Assembly: GCF_014164585.1 (NCBI RefSeq) | Contig: NZ_JACJFM010000020.1 | Span: forward strand, 29,793-93,792 | DNA length: 64,000 nucleotides | Direction of reading: 5' to 3' | DNA from: Oceanospirillum sediminis | GTDB lineage: Bacteria > Pseudomonadota > Gammaproteobacteria > Pseudomonadales > Halomonadaceae | Shown: piece by piece, positions 39,606 to 48,760 of the stretch | How positions within the stretch are numbered: position 1 is the stretch's first letter | How the letters are laid out: each line of letters starts with the position of its first letter | Notes under the pieces: model-generated | Seen by the model: the letters and a program-made list of their open reading frames with translations, nothing else | Databases searched by the model: none | What the model was told of the DNA's origin: nothing | Position numbers and translations under genes: made by a program

Positions 39606-40352
39606 ATGTCTTTTAAAGGTATTGCCACTTTGAATTTAAAAAATGACCTGCCAGCTATTTATTCTGATTTTTCAGTACTGGATATTCAGGATGAATTTGT
39701 TGTGATTAGTAAAGCCGCAGGCGTTGATGTCCATCGGGACGGAGATAATCCCGGGATAGCGGAGAAAGTTGAGCAGGCCCTGAATACCGGGAAGCTGTAT
39801 CTGGTGCACCGGCTTGATAAAGTCACTTCAGGTCTTATGTTACTGGCCAGAAGCGCAGAGAGTTGCGATGCACTGGCCCGCTTATTCAGAGAGAAGCAGA
39901 TACAGAAATATTATCTGGCGCTTTCCGATAGTAAACCCGGCAAAAAACAGGGGCGGATTGTCGGAGATATGGCACGTTCTCGCAGAGGGAGCTGGAAGTT
40001 ACTGAAGAGCCGTGAGAATCCAGCGATAACCCAGTTTTTCTCAGCATCAGTGATACCGGGGATACGTGCTTTTTTACTGAAACCTCATACTGGAAAAACC
40101 CATCAGCTGAGAGTAGCAATGAAGAGTCTGGGAGCACCGGTGGCCGGAGATCATCTTTATGCCGGTACCGATAAAGCAAGCCAACTGGATCGGGTATATC
40201 TGCATGCTTTTTGTATCAGCTTTGTTTTATGTAACCAGAACTACCGTTATAGTGTATTACCGGATCAGGGGGCTTTGTTCTGTAGTGACGAATTCAGAAC
40301 AGCCATTTTGCCCTGGCAGAGTCCTGAACGACTGGACTGGCCCGGAAAATAG
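39606..40352 (+). CDS. RluA-family RNA pseudouridine synthase
   Basis: 248-residue pseudouridine synthase without an S4 domain. The catalytic Asp is in VHRLDKVTSGLMLLA (about residue 74); KPHTGKTHQLRVAMKSLGAPVAGD is the conserved C-terminal motif. It fits the short RluA-like branch whose target (rRNA or tRNA) is not known. The window holds a second RluA-family enzyme at 44632. The start has no strong ribosome site. Confidence 0.88.
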   Translation: MSFKGIATLNLKNDLPAIYSDFSVLDIQDEFVVISKAAGVDVHRDGDNPGIAEKVEQALNTGKLYLVHRLDKVTSGLMLLARSAESCDALARLFREKQIQKYYLALSDSKPGKKQGRIVGDMARSRRGSWKLLKSRENPAITQFFSASVIPGIRAFLLKPHTGKTHQLRVAMKSLGAPVAGDHLYAGTDKASQLDRVYLHAFCISFVLCNQNYRYSVLPDQGALFCSDEFRTAILPWQSPERLDWPGK

Positions 40353-40403
40353 CTTTACCTGATCTACACCTGAAAATAACAACAATGTCAGCAGGTGAGA
40401 CTC

Positions 40404-41012
40404 ATGACTTCGGATAGTTGTGCTCGATTGATTGGTCTGAATGACCTGGAAAACGGAAATGGCCAGAAACATGGAAATAGTCAGCAATATAAGGACGATT
40501 GCGTTGTCATTCGGGAGCTTTTACCCCGTGATGCCCAGGCAATGACAGAGCTCAGGTGCTTATGCATTCGTCATGATCCTGAAAGCTTCTGTATGACTCT
40601 GGAAGAAGCGCAGCAGATACGTCTATCTCAGATGTATTCCATGCTACAGCGCTTTTGTCATTCACGGCGTTCAATGCTGTGGGGCGCTTTTTTCCGGGAT
40701 CAGCTGGTTGGTCTGGTAGGAATGGAGGCGTTGACGGGTAACGTCCGTCAGCACAGAGGCATCGCAACCAGCTTGTGCGTCAGACCGGATCTGCGCCAGC
40801 AGGGAATAGGTAAAGCACTGGTTCAGGTGATGATCAATTATGCCAGGCAGTGCACCAGGCTGAGATACCTGGTGCTGGAAGTCAGCTCACACTCTGAAGC
40901 TGCGATTGCTTTATATCAGGCGTTGGGGTTCCGGCATAATGGCACAGAAAAAGAAGCGTTATGTTATGGCGATACTTATATTGATTTACTACGAATGAGT
41001 TTGCGCCTGTAA
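40404..41012 (+). CDS. GNAT-family N-acetyltransferase
   Basis: 202-residue protein with a 30-residue hydrophilic N-terminal extension and a GNAT domain (about 35-200). The acetyl-CoA-binding loop is RQQGIGKAL in LCVRPDLRQQGIGKALVQ, followed by EVSSHSEAAIALYQALGFRHNG. Substrate unknown; the form is typical of enzymes acetylating amines or protein N-termini. ATG 40404 with AGGTGAG 3-9 nt upstream is preferred over an in-frame GTG at 40395. Confidence 0.87.
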   Translation: MTSDSCARLIGLNDLENGNGQKHGNSQQYKDDCVVIRELLPRDAQAMTELRCLCIRHDPESFCMTLEEAQQIRLSQMYSMLQRFCHSRRSMLWGAFFRDQLVGLVGMEALTGNVRQHRGIATSLCVRPDLRQQGIGKALVQVMINYARQCTRLRYLVLEVSSHSEAAIALYQALGFRHNGTEKEALCYGDTYIDLLRMSLRL

Positions 41013-41107
41013 CACTCAGTAATATTAAGTGCTACAGGCACAGCTTTGCTGGCTGATTTCTTTGATACCCGCTCTGAACTGATACACCTGATCTGGCAAT
41101 AGCCGGG

Positions 41108-42799
41108 TCAGTATTTAAATCGGGATACCAGTTTATCCAGTTCCTGAGCCAGCTGGCTCAATTCGGCACTGTTTTTAGCCACTCGCTCAGAGGCTCCTGC
41201 TGCCTCTTCAGACATATTGTTGATCGCCATGATATTCTGCTCAATTTCATGAACAACTGCACTTTGCTCTTCACTGGCGCTGGCAATCTGGTCATTCATT
41301 GAGCTGATTTCGGCAATTGAACTGGCTATGGTGTTAAGAGCTTCATTCGCTGATGCGGCCTGTTCAACGGTCTGTTCTGCATGCTCACAGCTTTGTTGCA
41401 TCACTGATACGGACGTCTGGGTACCGCTTTGCAGTTCTTCAATAACCTGCTGAATTTCCTCTGTGGCTTCCTGAGTCCGGCTGGCCAGGCTACGTACTTC
41501 ATCGGCAACCACCGCAAAGCCTCGTCCTTGCTCTCCGGCACGGGCCGCTTCAATCGCTGCATTCAGCGCCAGTAAATTTGTTTGTTCGGCAATAGAACGG
41601 ATAACACTAACCATACCATTAATATTTTCAGATTTTTCTTCCAGGTGCCGTATGGTGCTCATCGCTTTGTTGACGTTGCCGGATAAAGTGTCGACGTCAT
41701 GTCGGGTATTCTCAACCACTTTCTGGCCGTCCTGGGTGATATGAGATGCGGTCTGAGCTGCCTGAGCGGCTTCGGTGGCATTTTTAGCAACATCAGCAAC
41801 CGTTGCAACTATCTGATTAATGGCTGTCGCTGCCTGAGCGGTTTCAGCGGCCTGACGTTCTAATCTGTTTTTACTCTTACTGGCCAGTTCATTCATGGCT
41901 TCGGCAGTATTGTTCAGGGCCTGACTGGAGCGGGCCATATGTTCAACCATGCTACGAATATGGTGCGTGAACTGGTTAAAGGCACGGGACAGCCGGGTAA
42001 TTTCATCATTACCTTTTTCTTCCAGCATCACTGTCAAATCACCATCTCCCGCTGCAATTTCGTCCATCGCCCGGTTGAGTTTATTAATTCTGTGCTGAAT
42101 AACTCTCTGATAAACCCCCCATAACCAGAACAGCATAATAATAAGCATGCCTACGACTACGGCGGTAATTTTCAGACTGGTGCTCTGGCCTGCTGCCAGT
42201 CGATCTGATATATCGGTAGTGACTTCCAGTACGCCCCGCACATCTCCCATTTTCCAGTCGTTTTTAGGTGTGTCAGGGTGGCTGTTATGACAGGCTACAC
42301 AAGCATCTGCCACCATGGTGTCAGCAATAGCTACTCTGATGAGTGTCTTACCGTCTTCCTCGCTTTCTGCTACCACTGTTTTTCCGGGGGATTGTACCAA
42401 CTGATCCCAGGCTGAACGCTGGAAGCTATCCAGTTGTCTGTTCTGGCGATTAGGAAAAGGAAAGTTGCTGTATAGCTTAATTGTCAGTCCTTTATCTGCC
42501 ATCAGGTTACTCAGGTCGTGAATCATAGTGGCAGGAAGAGGCACTTTGTCCGGATTATTTTTGTGATCAATGCCCGGACTGAGATCCGGAGACTGTACCA
42601 CTTTACTGATCACATTCTGAGTGTAGTATTTTCTCAGGGTTTTAAACTGGTTGACTGTAGCCTCTGAGCTTTTAATGACATTGCGTGTTACGGTGTCGTG
42701 CAGTTGCACCGGAATAAACAGAATTAACACCAGCATAATAATCAAAATCAGAGCCAGGACCGGGATGGCCATCCGTGTAAATAATCCGCTGTTTTTCAT
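41108..42799 (-). CDS. Methyl-accepting chemotaxis protein with haem-binding (CxxCH) periplasmic sensor
   Basis: 563-residue chemoreceptor. TM1 is about 10-30; the periplasmic domain (about 32-205) resembles the DUF3365/Tll0287-like sensor and contains CVACH (167-171), a c-type haem attachment motif. TM2 is about 209-230, then HAMP, then the signalling domain with [20 protein letters not shown]. Covalent haem suggests sensing of redox state, oxygen or another haem ligand to steer motility. AGAGGTA precedes the ATG. Haem binding is inferred from the motif. Confidence 0.92.
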   Translation of the reverse strand: MKNSGLFTRMAIPVLALILIIMLVLILFIPVQLHDTVTRNVIKSSEATVNQFKTLRKYYTQNVISKVVQSPDLSPGIDHKNNPDKVPLPATMIHDLSNLMADKGLTIKLYSNFPFPNRQNRQLDSFQRSAWDQLVQSPGKTVVAESEEDGKTLIRVAIADTMVADACVACHNSHPDTPKNDWKMGDVRGVLEVTTDISDRLAAGQSTSLKITAVVVGMLIIMLFWLWGVYQRVIQHRINKLNRAMDEIAAGDGDLTVMLEEKGNDEITRLSRAFNQFTHHIRSMVEHMARSSQALNNTAEAMNELASKSKNRLERQAAETAQAATAINQIVATVADVAKNATEAAQAAQTASHITQDGQKVVENTRHDVDTLSGNVNKAMSTIRHLEEKSENINGMVSVIRSIAEQTNLLALNAAIEAARAGEQGRGFAVVADEVRSLASRTQEATEEIQQVIEELQSGTQTSVSVMQQSCEHAEQTVEQAASANEALNTIASSIAEISSMNDQIASASEEQSAVVHEIEQNIMAINNMSEEAAGASERVAKNSAELSQLAQELDKLVSRFKY

Positions 42800-42997
42800 G
42801 GGTACCTCTGAATACTTAAAAGGTGTTTTCAGGCACGTATTGATGACATTTTATGACTCAGCAAATATTAGTAATTCGCTTTACCTTGCAGAATAGTTTA
42901 CGGGGATGAGATTTACCTGAAATTTATACATCGGCTTTCATCTGACTTTAAACTCAGCTCTGTACTATGAAAGACAACGACAGGTCATAATGCGTCT

Positions 42998-43026
42998 TTG
43001 CACAACACCAGGCCTTGCTGTAAAAT
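42998..43026 (+). promoter_or_regulatory. Sigma-70 promoter of the SulP transporter operon
   Basis: TTGCAC (42998-43003), a 17-bp spacer and TAAAAT (43021-43026), about 50 bp before the start codon. A near-consensus housekeeping promoter. Confidence 0.6.
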
Positions 43027-43075
43027 TCTGCCCCTTTTCCAGATGCCCGGCTGATCGGGTCTCCAGAGGATATCT

Positions 43076-44632
43076 ATGGACTCCAAGCGCTATTTAACTC
43101 CTGCCCAGATGAAGAACGATGTTCTGTCTGGTCTTACCGTTGCTCTGGCTCTGGTGCCAGAAGCTGTCGCATTCGCTTTTGTTGCCGGTGTGGAGCCTCT
43201 TGTGGGCCTGTATGCCGCTTTTATGATAGGCCTGGTGACGTCGCTGATTGGTGGACGCCCTGGTATGATCTCCGGTGCAACCGGTGCTCTGGCTGTTGTA
43301 ATGGTATCCCTGGTGGCCCAGCATGGTGTGGAATATCTGTTTGCGGCTGTCGTGCTGATGGGTGTTATTCAGATTGGAGCGGGGATACTTAAACTGGGGA
43401 AATTTATCCGTATGGTGCCCCATCCGGTGATGCTGGGTTTTGTAAACGGTCTGGCCATTGTGATTTTTCTGGCCCAGCTGGGACAGTTTAAAGAAAAAAA
43501 TGATGCCGGTGAGATGGTATGGCTGTCCGGTGAACCTATGATGATCATGGGTGGTTTGATTCTGCTGACTATGGGAATTATCCATTTCCTGCCTAAGCTG
43601 ACCAAAGCTATACCGTCGTCACTGGCGGCGATTGTTGTAGTGTCTTTACTGGCTATTGTTCTGGGGCTGGATGCCAGAACGGTACAGAATGTACTGCAGG
43701 ATATGACGGGTGATCCTCTGGCTTCTATTGCCGGTGGTTTCCCTAAGTTTAATATTCCTATGGTGCCTATGACACTGGAAACTCTCTGGATCATTCTGCC
43801 TTATTCCGTCATTCTGGCCGCTGTGGGCCTGATTGAATCTCTGTTAACTCTGAGTCTGATTGATGAAATGACAGAAACCCGTGGCCGGGGCAACAAAGAG
43901 TGTATCGGTCAGGGGACGGCTAATATTCTGACCGGGTTCTTCGGTGGTATGGGCGGTTGCGCCATGATTGGTCAGAGTATGATCAATATTAATTCCGGAG
44001 GGCGTGGTCGCCTGTCAGGCCTGACTGCTGCTATTTTTCTGCTGTTGTTTATTCTGTTTGCCTCTTCCCTGATTGAGCAGATTCCTGTCGCGGCTCTGGT
44101 TGGGGTGATGTTTATGGTGGTGATTGGTACCTTTGAATGGGCCAGTCTGCGTATGATGGGTAAAATTCCAAAATCAGATGCTTTCGTGATTGTACTGGTT
44201 TCCGGAGTGACTGTAGTCACCGACCTGGCCATCGCTGTGATTGTTGGTGTGATCGTATCGGCTCTGATTTTTGCCTGGGACCATGCTAAGCACATTCAGA
44301 TTCGTGTACTGGAAGAAGATGATGATCACAGAGTTTACGAACTGACAGGTCCTCTGTTCTTTGCTTCGGTGAAAAACTTCAATGAGAAGTTTAATCCTAA
44401 AGATGATCCTCAGGATGTGGTGCTGGATTTCCGCAACTCCAGAGTGAGTGATCACTCGGCACTTGAAGCCATTGATGCACTGGCAGAGCGTTATATCGCT
44501 GCCGGAAAAACATTGCATTTACGTCACCTGAGTCAGGAGTGTCAGCAACTGCTGAAAAAAGCCGGTGATCTGGTTGAGGTCAATGTGATCGAAGATCCTA
44601 AGTATCATGTTGCAACGGATAAACTGGCATAA
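43076..44632 (+). CDS. SulP-family anion transporter with STAS domain
   Basis: 518-residue permease. About twelve hydrophobic segments (residues 15-405) with SulP sequence [17 protein letters not shown] near the start and [26 protein letters not shown] in the middle. A C-terminal cytoplasmic STAS domain (about 415-510) includes [19 protein letters not shown]. The family transports sulfate, bicarbonate or dicarboxylates; the sequence suggests the BicA-like bicarbonate side, but the substrate is unproven. The stop overlaps the ATG of the next gene (TAATG). Confidence 0.92.
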   Translation: MDSKRYLTPAQMKNDVLSGLTVALALVPEAVAFAFVAGVEPLVGLYAAFMIGLVTSLIGGRPGMISGATGALAVVMVSLVAQHGVEYLFAAVVLMGVIQIGAGILKLGKFIRMVPHPVMLGFVNGLAIVIFLAQLGQFKEKNDAGEMVWLSGEPMMIMGGLILLTMGIIHFLPKLTKAIPSSLAAIVVVSLLAIVLGLDARTVQNVLQDMTGDPLASIAGGFPKFNIPMVPMTLETLWIILPYSVILAAVGLIESLLTLSLIDEMTETRGRGNKECIGQGTANILTGFFGGMGGCAMIGQSMININSGGRGRLSGLTAAIFLLLFILFASSLIEQIPVAALVGVMFMVVIGTFEWASLRMMGKIPKSDAFVIVLVSGVTVVTDLAIAVIVGVIVSALIFAWDHAKHIQIRVLEEDDDHRVYELTGPLFFASVKNFNEKFNPKDDPQDVVLDFRNSRVSDHSALEAIDALAERYIAAGKTLHLRHLSQECQQLLKKAGDLVEVNVIEDPKYHVATDKLA

Positions 44633-45450
44633 TGCAGTTATCAGACACCATAGATACTCAGAACAGGCAGACAGAACGTCTGCCTGTTCTGTATCGGGAT
44701 GAACACCTGATTGTTGTTCATAAACCTTCAGGTTTGCTGGTGCATCGCAGCCCGATAGACCGGCATGAGACTCGCTTTGCACTACAGATTGTCCGTGACC
44801 AGATTGGTCAGTATGTTTATCCGGTTCATCGATTGGATAAACCAACGTCTGGTGCTCTGATACTGGCATTGAGCAGAGATGCTGCACGTAGCCTGACACA
44901 GGCATTTACTGAGAAGACGGTCGAGAAAACCTATCTGGCGGTGGTGCGTGGGCATGCTCCGGATGCTGGAGAAATTGATCATGCTCTGGTTGAAGAGCCG
45001 GATAAAAAAATGCCGGGTAGCCATGCTAAATCAGATCCTCAACCTGCGTTTAGTCGTTATCGTTGTCTGGCGCGTGCAGAACTGCCTGTATGCATTGAGA
45101 AGTACCCACAGAGCCGCTTTTCCCTGGTGGAAGTAAAACCAGAGACCGGACGACGGCATCAGATTCGTCGACATATGAAGCATATCAATCACCCTGTTAT
45201 TGGTGATGCTAAGCATGGACGGGGACGTTATAACCGGTACTTTAAAGAGTATATGGATAGTGATCGCTTACTGCTGGCAGCAGTCGCTATTGAGTTTGCA
45301 CATCCTGTGAGTTCTGAGCGAATAAATATTACCTGTCCGGTTGAAGACAATATGCTGGCACTAATACGCAGGCTTGGCTGGAAATCTGAAGCTCAGTGCT
45401 ACAGTGATAATCTGTTACTAACGCCAGCAGACAGTGAATTGATTGAATAG
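44632..45450 (+). CDS. truC: tRNA pseudouridine(65) synthase TruC-like
   Basis: 272-residue RluA-family enzyme lacking an S4 domain. The catalytic Asp is in VHRLDKPTSGALILALS (about residue 67). The insert KPETGRRHQIRRHMKHINHPVIGDAKHGRGRYNRYF is characteristic of TruC, which modifies U65 of some tRNAs. It starts by overlapping the SulP stop codon, so translation is probably coupled, and is followed by tcdA, another tRNA modifier. Confidence 0.88.
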   Translation: MQLSDTIDTQNRQTERLPVLYRDEHLIVVHKPSGLLVHRSPIDRHETRFALQIVRDQIGQYVYPVHRLDKPTSGALILALSRDAARSLTQAFTEKTVEKTYLAVVRGHAPDAGEIDHALVEEPDKKMPGSHAKSDPQPAFSRYRCLARAELPVCIEKYPQSRFSLVEVKPETGRRHQIRRHMKHINHPVIGDAKHGRGRYNRYFKEYMDSDRLLLAAVAIEFAHPVSSERINITCPVEDNMLALIRRLGWKSEAQCYSDNLLLTPADSELIE

Positions 45451-45460
45451 TGTGTACGAT

Positions 45461-46270
45461 ATGATGAGTGATGATTACGGTTTTCGTTTTGGTGGTATAG
45501 AGCGCCTGTATGGCTCTGTGGCTGCCCATGCATTTAAAGACGCTCATGTTGCTGTGGTCGGCATTGGCGGCGTAGGGTCATGGGGGGCTGAAGCCCTGGC
45601 GCGCAGTGGTATAGGCCATATAACCCTGATTGATCTGGATGATATATGTACTTCGAATATCAATCGACAGATCCATGCGATGGATGGTCAGGTCGGACGT
45701 TCAAAAGTTGAAGTTATGGCAGAACGTATCCGCCTGATTAGCCCAGAGTGTCAGGTTAATGCAGTATCGGCATTTGTGACAGAAAAGAATGTTACTGAGC
45801 TGATGCTGAAGGAATTTGATTATGTGCTTGATGCCATTGATTCCGTCAGACATAAGTGTGCAATGATCGCTTATTGTCGACGTAACAAGATTCCGTTGAT
45901 CACCATAGGTGGTGCCGGGGGGCAGACCGATCCGTTACAGATCACTACAGCAGATCTGAGTAAAACAGAACAGGACCCACTGTTGGCTAAGACACGCAAC
46001 CAGTTGCGTAGAAATTATAACTTTCCGGTAAATACGAAACGACGTTTTGGTATTGAAGCGGTGTATTCCACTGAGCAGCTGGTTTACCCCTCTGATGATG
46101 GCACTGTTTGTCATCAGAAGCCGGATAACGGTGAATCGGTCAGGCTGGACTGTCGAAGTGGATTTGGGGCTGTTACCGTCGTGACAGGTACCTTTGCGTT
46201 TGTTGCTGTATCCCGGATTCTGAAGAAAATTGCCGCCCGTGCAGAGCGGCAATTATCTGAAGACAACTGA
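45461..46270 (+). CDS. tcdA: tRNA threonylcarbamoyladenosine dehydratase
   Basis: 269-residue E1-like enzyme of the ThiF/MoeB superfamily. It cyclises the t6A37 side chain of ANN-decoding tRNAs in an ATP-dependent step. Nucleotide motif VVGIGGVGSWGAEALARSG is near residues 32-50, LIDLDDICTSNINRQIHA supplies the conserved Asp/Arg/Asn, and DAIDSVRHK follows. The tandem ATG ATG at 45461 is used; the frame runs back to a TTG at 45443 inside truC. Third gene of the SulP-truC-tcdA run. Confidence 0.93.
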   Translation: MMSDDYGFRFGGIERLYGSVAAHAFKDAHVAVVGIGGVGSWGAEALARSGIGHITLIDLDDICTSNINRQIHAMDGQVGRSKVEVMAERIRLISPECQVNAVSAFVTEKNVTELMLKEFDYVLDAIDSVRHKCAMIAYCRRNKIPLITIGGAGGQTDPLQITTADLSKTEQDPLLAKTRNQLRRNYNFPVNTKRRFGIEAVYSTEQLVYPSDDGTVCHQKPDNGESVRLDCRSGFGAVTVVTGTFAFVAVSRILKKIAARAERQLSEDN

Positions 46271-46304
46271 CAGGTTGTATGATCTGGCCTTCGTATCAGG
46301 CAGG

Positions 46305-47405
46305 TTAGCCCTGCAGTGATGCCTGAATACTGACGGCCAGTTGTTTCAGGGCATTACTGGCTTCGTGCATACCATCATCAGAGTTGTCCATATCATTCAG
46401 ACTTTTCTGGATAAGCGCAGTAAAATACTCTTCCTGCTCCAATGTCAGATCCAGTTCGTGAAAACTGGCTCTGATCTCCAGAATCAGATTATTCGTCTGA
46501 GTTTTCATCCGGCTATCATGTCCGGCGATTTGTTCACTAAGGGTATCAATAATATCCTGGACCTTGCCCAGCACACTTCTGAGAGCCTGCTCTCTTTCTA
46601 TATCCAGGTACTTCGCTTCCAGGCCTTCAATGATGACCGCAGTCACATCTCTGAGTCGACCATAATTAATTTCGTCACCTAAAGGCATATTTTTAATCAG
46701 GAACGAAACATGCTTGTCATTAAGAATCGTTCTGTTATCAAAATCATACAGCCTTCCAACACCTCTTAATAATTCGAACAAATTCTCTTCAATCGGACTA
46801 CATTGACCGTTAACCTGATCATAAGAATGGATCGTTTTACCATGAAACTGCAAGCTGGTAATCAGATTCAGGTTGGACATCATATCGAAAAAATGTTTTG
46901 CCAGCTCATCCAGGGTTTTACTTTGCATACTATTTTTGAAGAATTGAAGTACATAACCATACTGGGAAGCTTCGGCCATCGACTGGAAAGCCATACTTCT
47001 GGAAAACTCTTCCTGGTCTTTCAGGCTACGTTTGTTCTGCTGATAATGTGCAACGGCATGGACTTTAGCCAGTAACTCCTTCATTTCAAAAGGTTTGGGG
47101 ACAAAGTCATCCCCACCGGCATCATAAGCTCTCAGGCGCTCTTCAAGAGAATTATGACCGGAGACAAATACGACGGAAAAATCATCGCCGTGTTCCTGCT
47201 TCAGAGTCTGGCACAGGGATATACCGTCCTTGCCTGGCATACTGATATCAAGCAGGACAATATCTGGTTTGTGTTCTGCGAATAAGTTTTCTGCGTTCTG
47301 ACTGGTCGTTGCTGTGTAAATCTGATATTCATCTTCCAGCATTTCGCTGACCAGCTCACAATGCATGTCATCATCGTCAACAATCAATAAGGTCAGTTCA
47401 CTCAT
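46305..47405 (-). CDS. Response regulator: REC plus GAF-like output domain
   Basis: 366-residue protein. The receiver (1-122) is intact: IVDDDDMHCE, phospho-acceptor Asp53 in VLLDISMPGKDG, VFVSGH, PKPFE. After a short coiled coil, residues about 150-280 form a mixed alpha/beta domain resembling GAF (AKHFFDMMSNLNLITSLQF... LRDVTAVIIEGLEAKYL). The last 80 residues are helical. There is no DNA-binding or cyclase motif, so the output is probably protein-protein. ATG 47405 (AAAGGAAA upstream) overlaps the preceding gene by 8 bp. Third gene of the kinase/REC-EAL operon. Confidence 0.85.
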   Translation of the reverse strand: MSELTLLIVDDDDMHCELVSEMLEDEYQIYTATTSQNAENLFAEHKPDIVLLDISMPGKDGISLCQTLKQEHGDDFSVVFVSGHNSLEERLRAYDAGGDDFVPKPFEMKELLAKVHAVAHYQQNKRSLKDQEEFSRSMAFQSMAEASQYGYVLQFFKNSMQSKTLDELAKHFFDMMSNLNLITSLQFHGKTIHSYDQVNGQCSPIEENLFELLRGVGRLYDFDNRTILNDKHVSFLIKNMPLGDEINYGRLRDVTAVIIEGLEAKYLDIEREQALRSVLGKVQDIIDTLSEQIAGHDSRMKTQTNNLILEIRASFHELDLTLEQEEYFTALIQKSLNDMDNSDDGMHEASNALKQLAVSIQASLQG

Positions 47406-48723
47406 TATTTTTTCCTTTGTTACTGCCTGTTTCTGTTGCCGGTGCCTGTGGGGAGGGGCAAAAGGCGTGAGATTCATTGGGGCTGGAAACTGTTGGATAC
47501 AGCACTTGCCCGGAATATTGTTCTTGATAGGTGATAGCCCATTCTGTAAAGCGACTGCCAGGCAGAGAAGGGCTGTAAAGATATCCCTGACCGATATCGC
47601 ACCCTGAGCTGACCAGAAATTCCTCAATTTCCCGGGTTTCGATCCCTTCTGCAACACAGCGTACCCCAAGCTGGCGTGCCAGAGATATGGAGGATTTTAC
47701 GATTGCCTCAGATATGGGACTGGATAGCATGCGTAGTACAAAACTCTTATCAATTTTGATCTCATTGAATGGTAGCTGATTCAGCTGTGCCAGAGAGGAA
47801 TATCCGGTACCAAAATCATCCAGAGAAAGGTAAAAGCCTTTCAGTCTCAGTCGTGTTATCGCATCCAGACTGGATTGATTTTCTCCATCCAGTGCTATTC
47901 GCTCTGTAATCTCAAAGGTGATCTGTTCGGGACGTACCGCATATTTTTTTAACAGATCGGGCATCAGAGAAGCGAGATTCAGCTGGTCCAGATAAGCCGC
48001 TGATAAATTGACTGAAACCTGTAGCTCGGGCAAGCCAGCCTGTTGCCAGCGGAGCATCTGTTCCAGTGTCTGTTCTATGACTGTGAGGGTCAGGGGGAGT
48101 ATCAGCTGATTACTTTCAATAACCGGCAGAAAACTGTCCGGCATAACGACTTTGCCACCGTAATGCCAGCGAACCAGAGCTTCAACGCCATGCAGATGGC
48201 CTGTAGTCAGGTTAATCTGAGGCTGAAAATAAGGGATGAACTCTTTGTTTTTTAAACCTTTCTCTATATCTGATAGTAGGAATTCTGGTTGATGATGCTT
48301 TTGTATCTGTTTAACAATGTCGTGTTGTTCCGTGAGTGGTTGCAGCAATAGGGCTTTAACATCCTGAACATTAAAGGGCTTAGGCAGAGTACCCAGTACC
48401 GGAATTTTTAGCTGGCCGGCCAGCTTCCGGGCTCCTTCCAGTACGGAATGCTCGAAACCTGTCATCAGTATCAGATGAGGTTTTCTGGGCAGTGCTCCCA
48501 TATAATGGATAACTTCAATACCATCTATACCCGGCATTGACAGATCCAGGGCCAGAATGTCGATATCATTCAGCTCTTTTAAACGTTCGGTGCTGGTCAG
48601 ATCGGTAATTGAAGCTGCAATATAGCCTGTCATTTCTGCGATATCTGAAACCAGTTCACAAATACCTTCTTCGTCATCAATGACCAGTAGCCGTTTAGTG
48701 GTAATATCGGCTGAATTAGTCAT
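47398..48723 (-). CDS. REC-EAL c-di-GMP phosphodiesterase response regulator
   Basis: 441-residue response regulator. REC domain (about 8-125) has VIDDEEG and phospho-acceptor Asp60 (ALDLSMPGIDG). The EAL domain (about 150-395) is intact: VEALVRW (Glu181), VNLSAAYL, FEITERIA, LDDFGTGYSSL, IKIDKSF and AEGIET. It should hydrolyse c-di-GMP under control of phosphorylation. A Ser/Pro-rich tail follows. AAGGAG precedes the ATG. It lies between the hybrid kinase and the REC-GAF-like protein in one minus-strand operon. Confidence 0.92.
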   Translation of the reverse strand: MTNSADITTKRLLVIDDEEGICELVSDIAEMTGYIAASITDLTSTERLKELNDIDILALDLSMPGIDGIEVIHYMGALPRKPHLILMTGFEHSVLEGARKLAGQLKIPVLGTLPKPFNVQDVKALLLQPLTEQHDIVKQIQKHHQPEFLLSDIEKGLKNKEFIPYFQPQINLTTGHLHGVEALVRWHYGGKVVMPDSFLPVIESNQLILPLTLTVIEQTLEQMLRWQQAGLPELQVSVNLSAAYLDQLNLASLMPDLLKKYAVRPEQITFEITERIALDGENQSSLDAITRLRLKGFYLSLDDFGTGYSSLAQLNQLPFNEIKIDKSFVLRMLSSPISEAIVKSSISLARQLGVRCVAEGIETREIEEFLVSSGCDIGQGYLYSPSLPGSRFTEWAITYQEQYSGQVLYPTVSSPNESHAFCPSPQAPATETGSNKGKNNE

Positions 48724-48760
48724 AGTAACTCCTTGCCTGTAATAGCTTCCTTTAGCGGCC

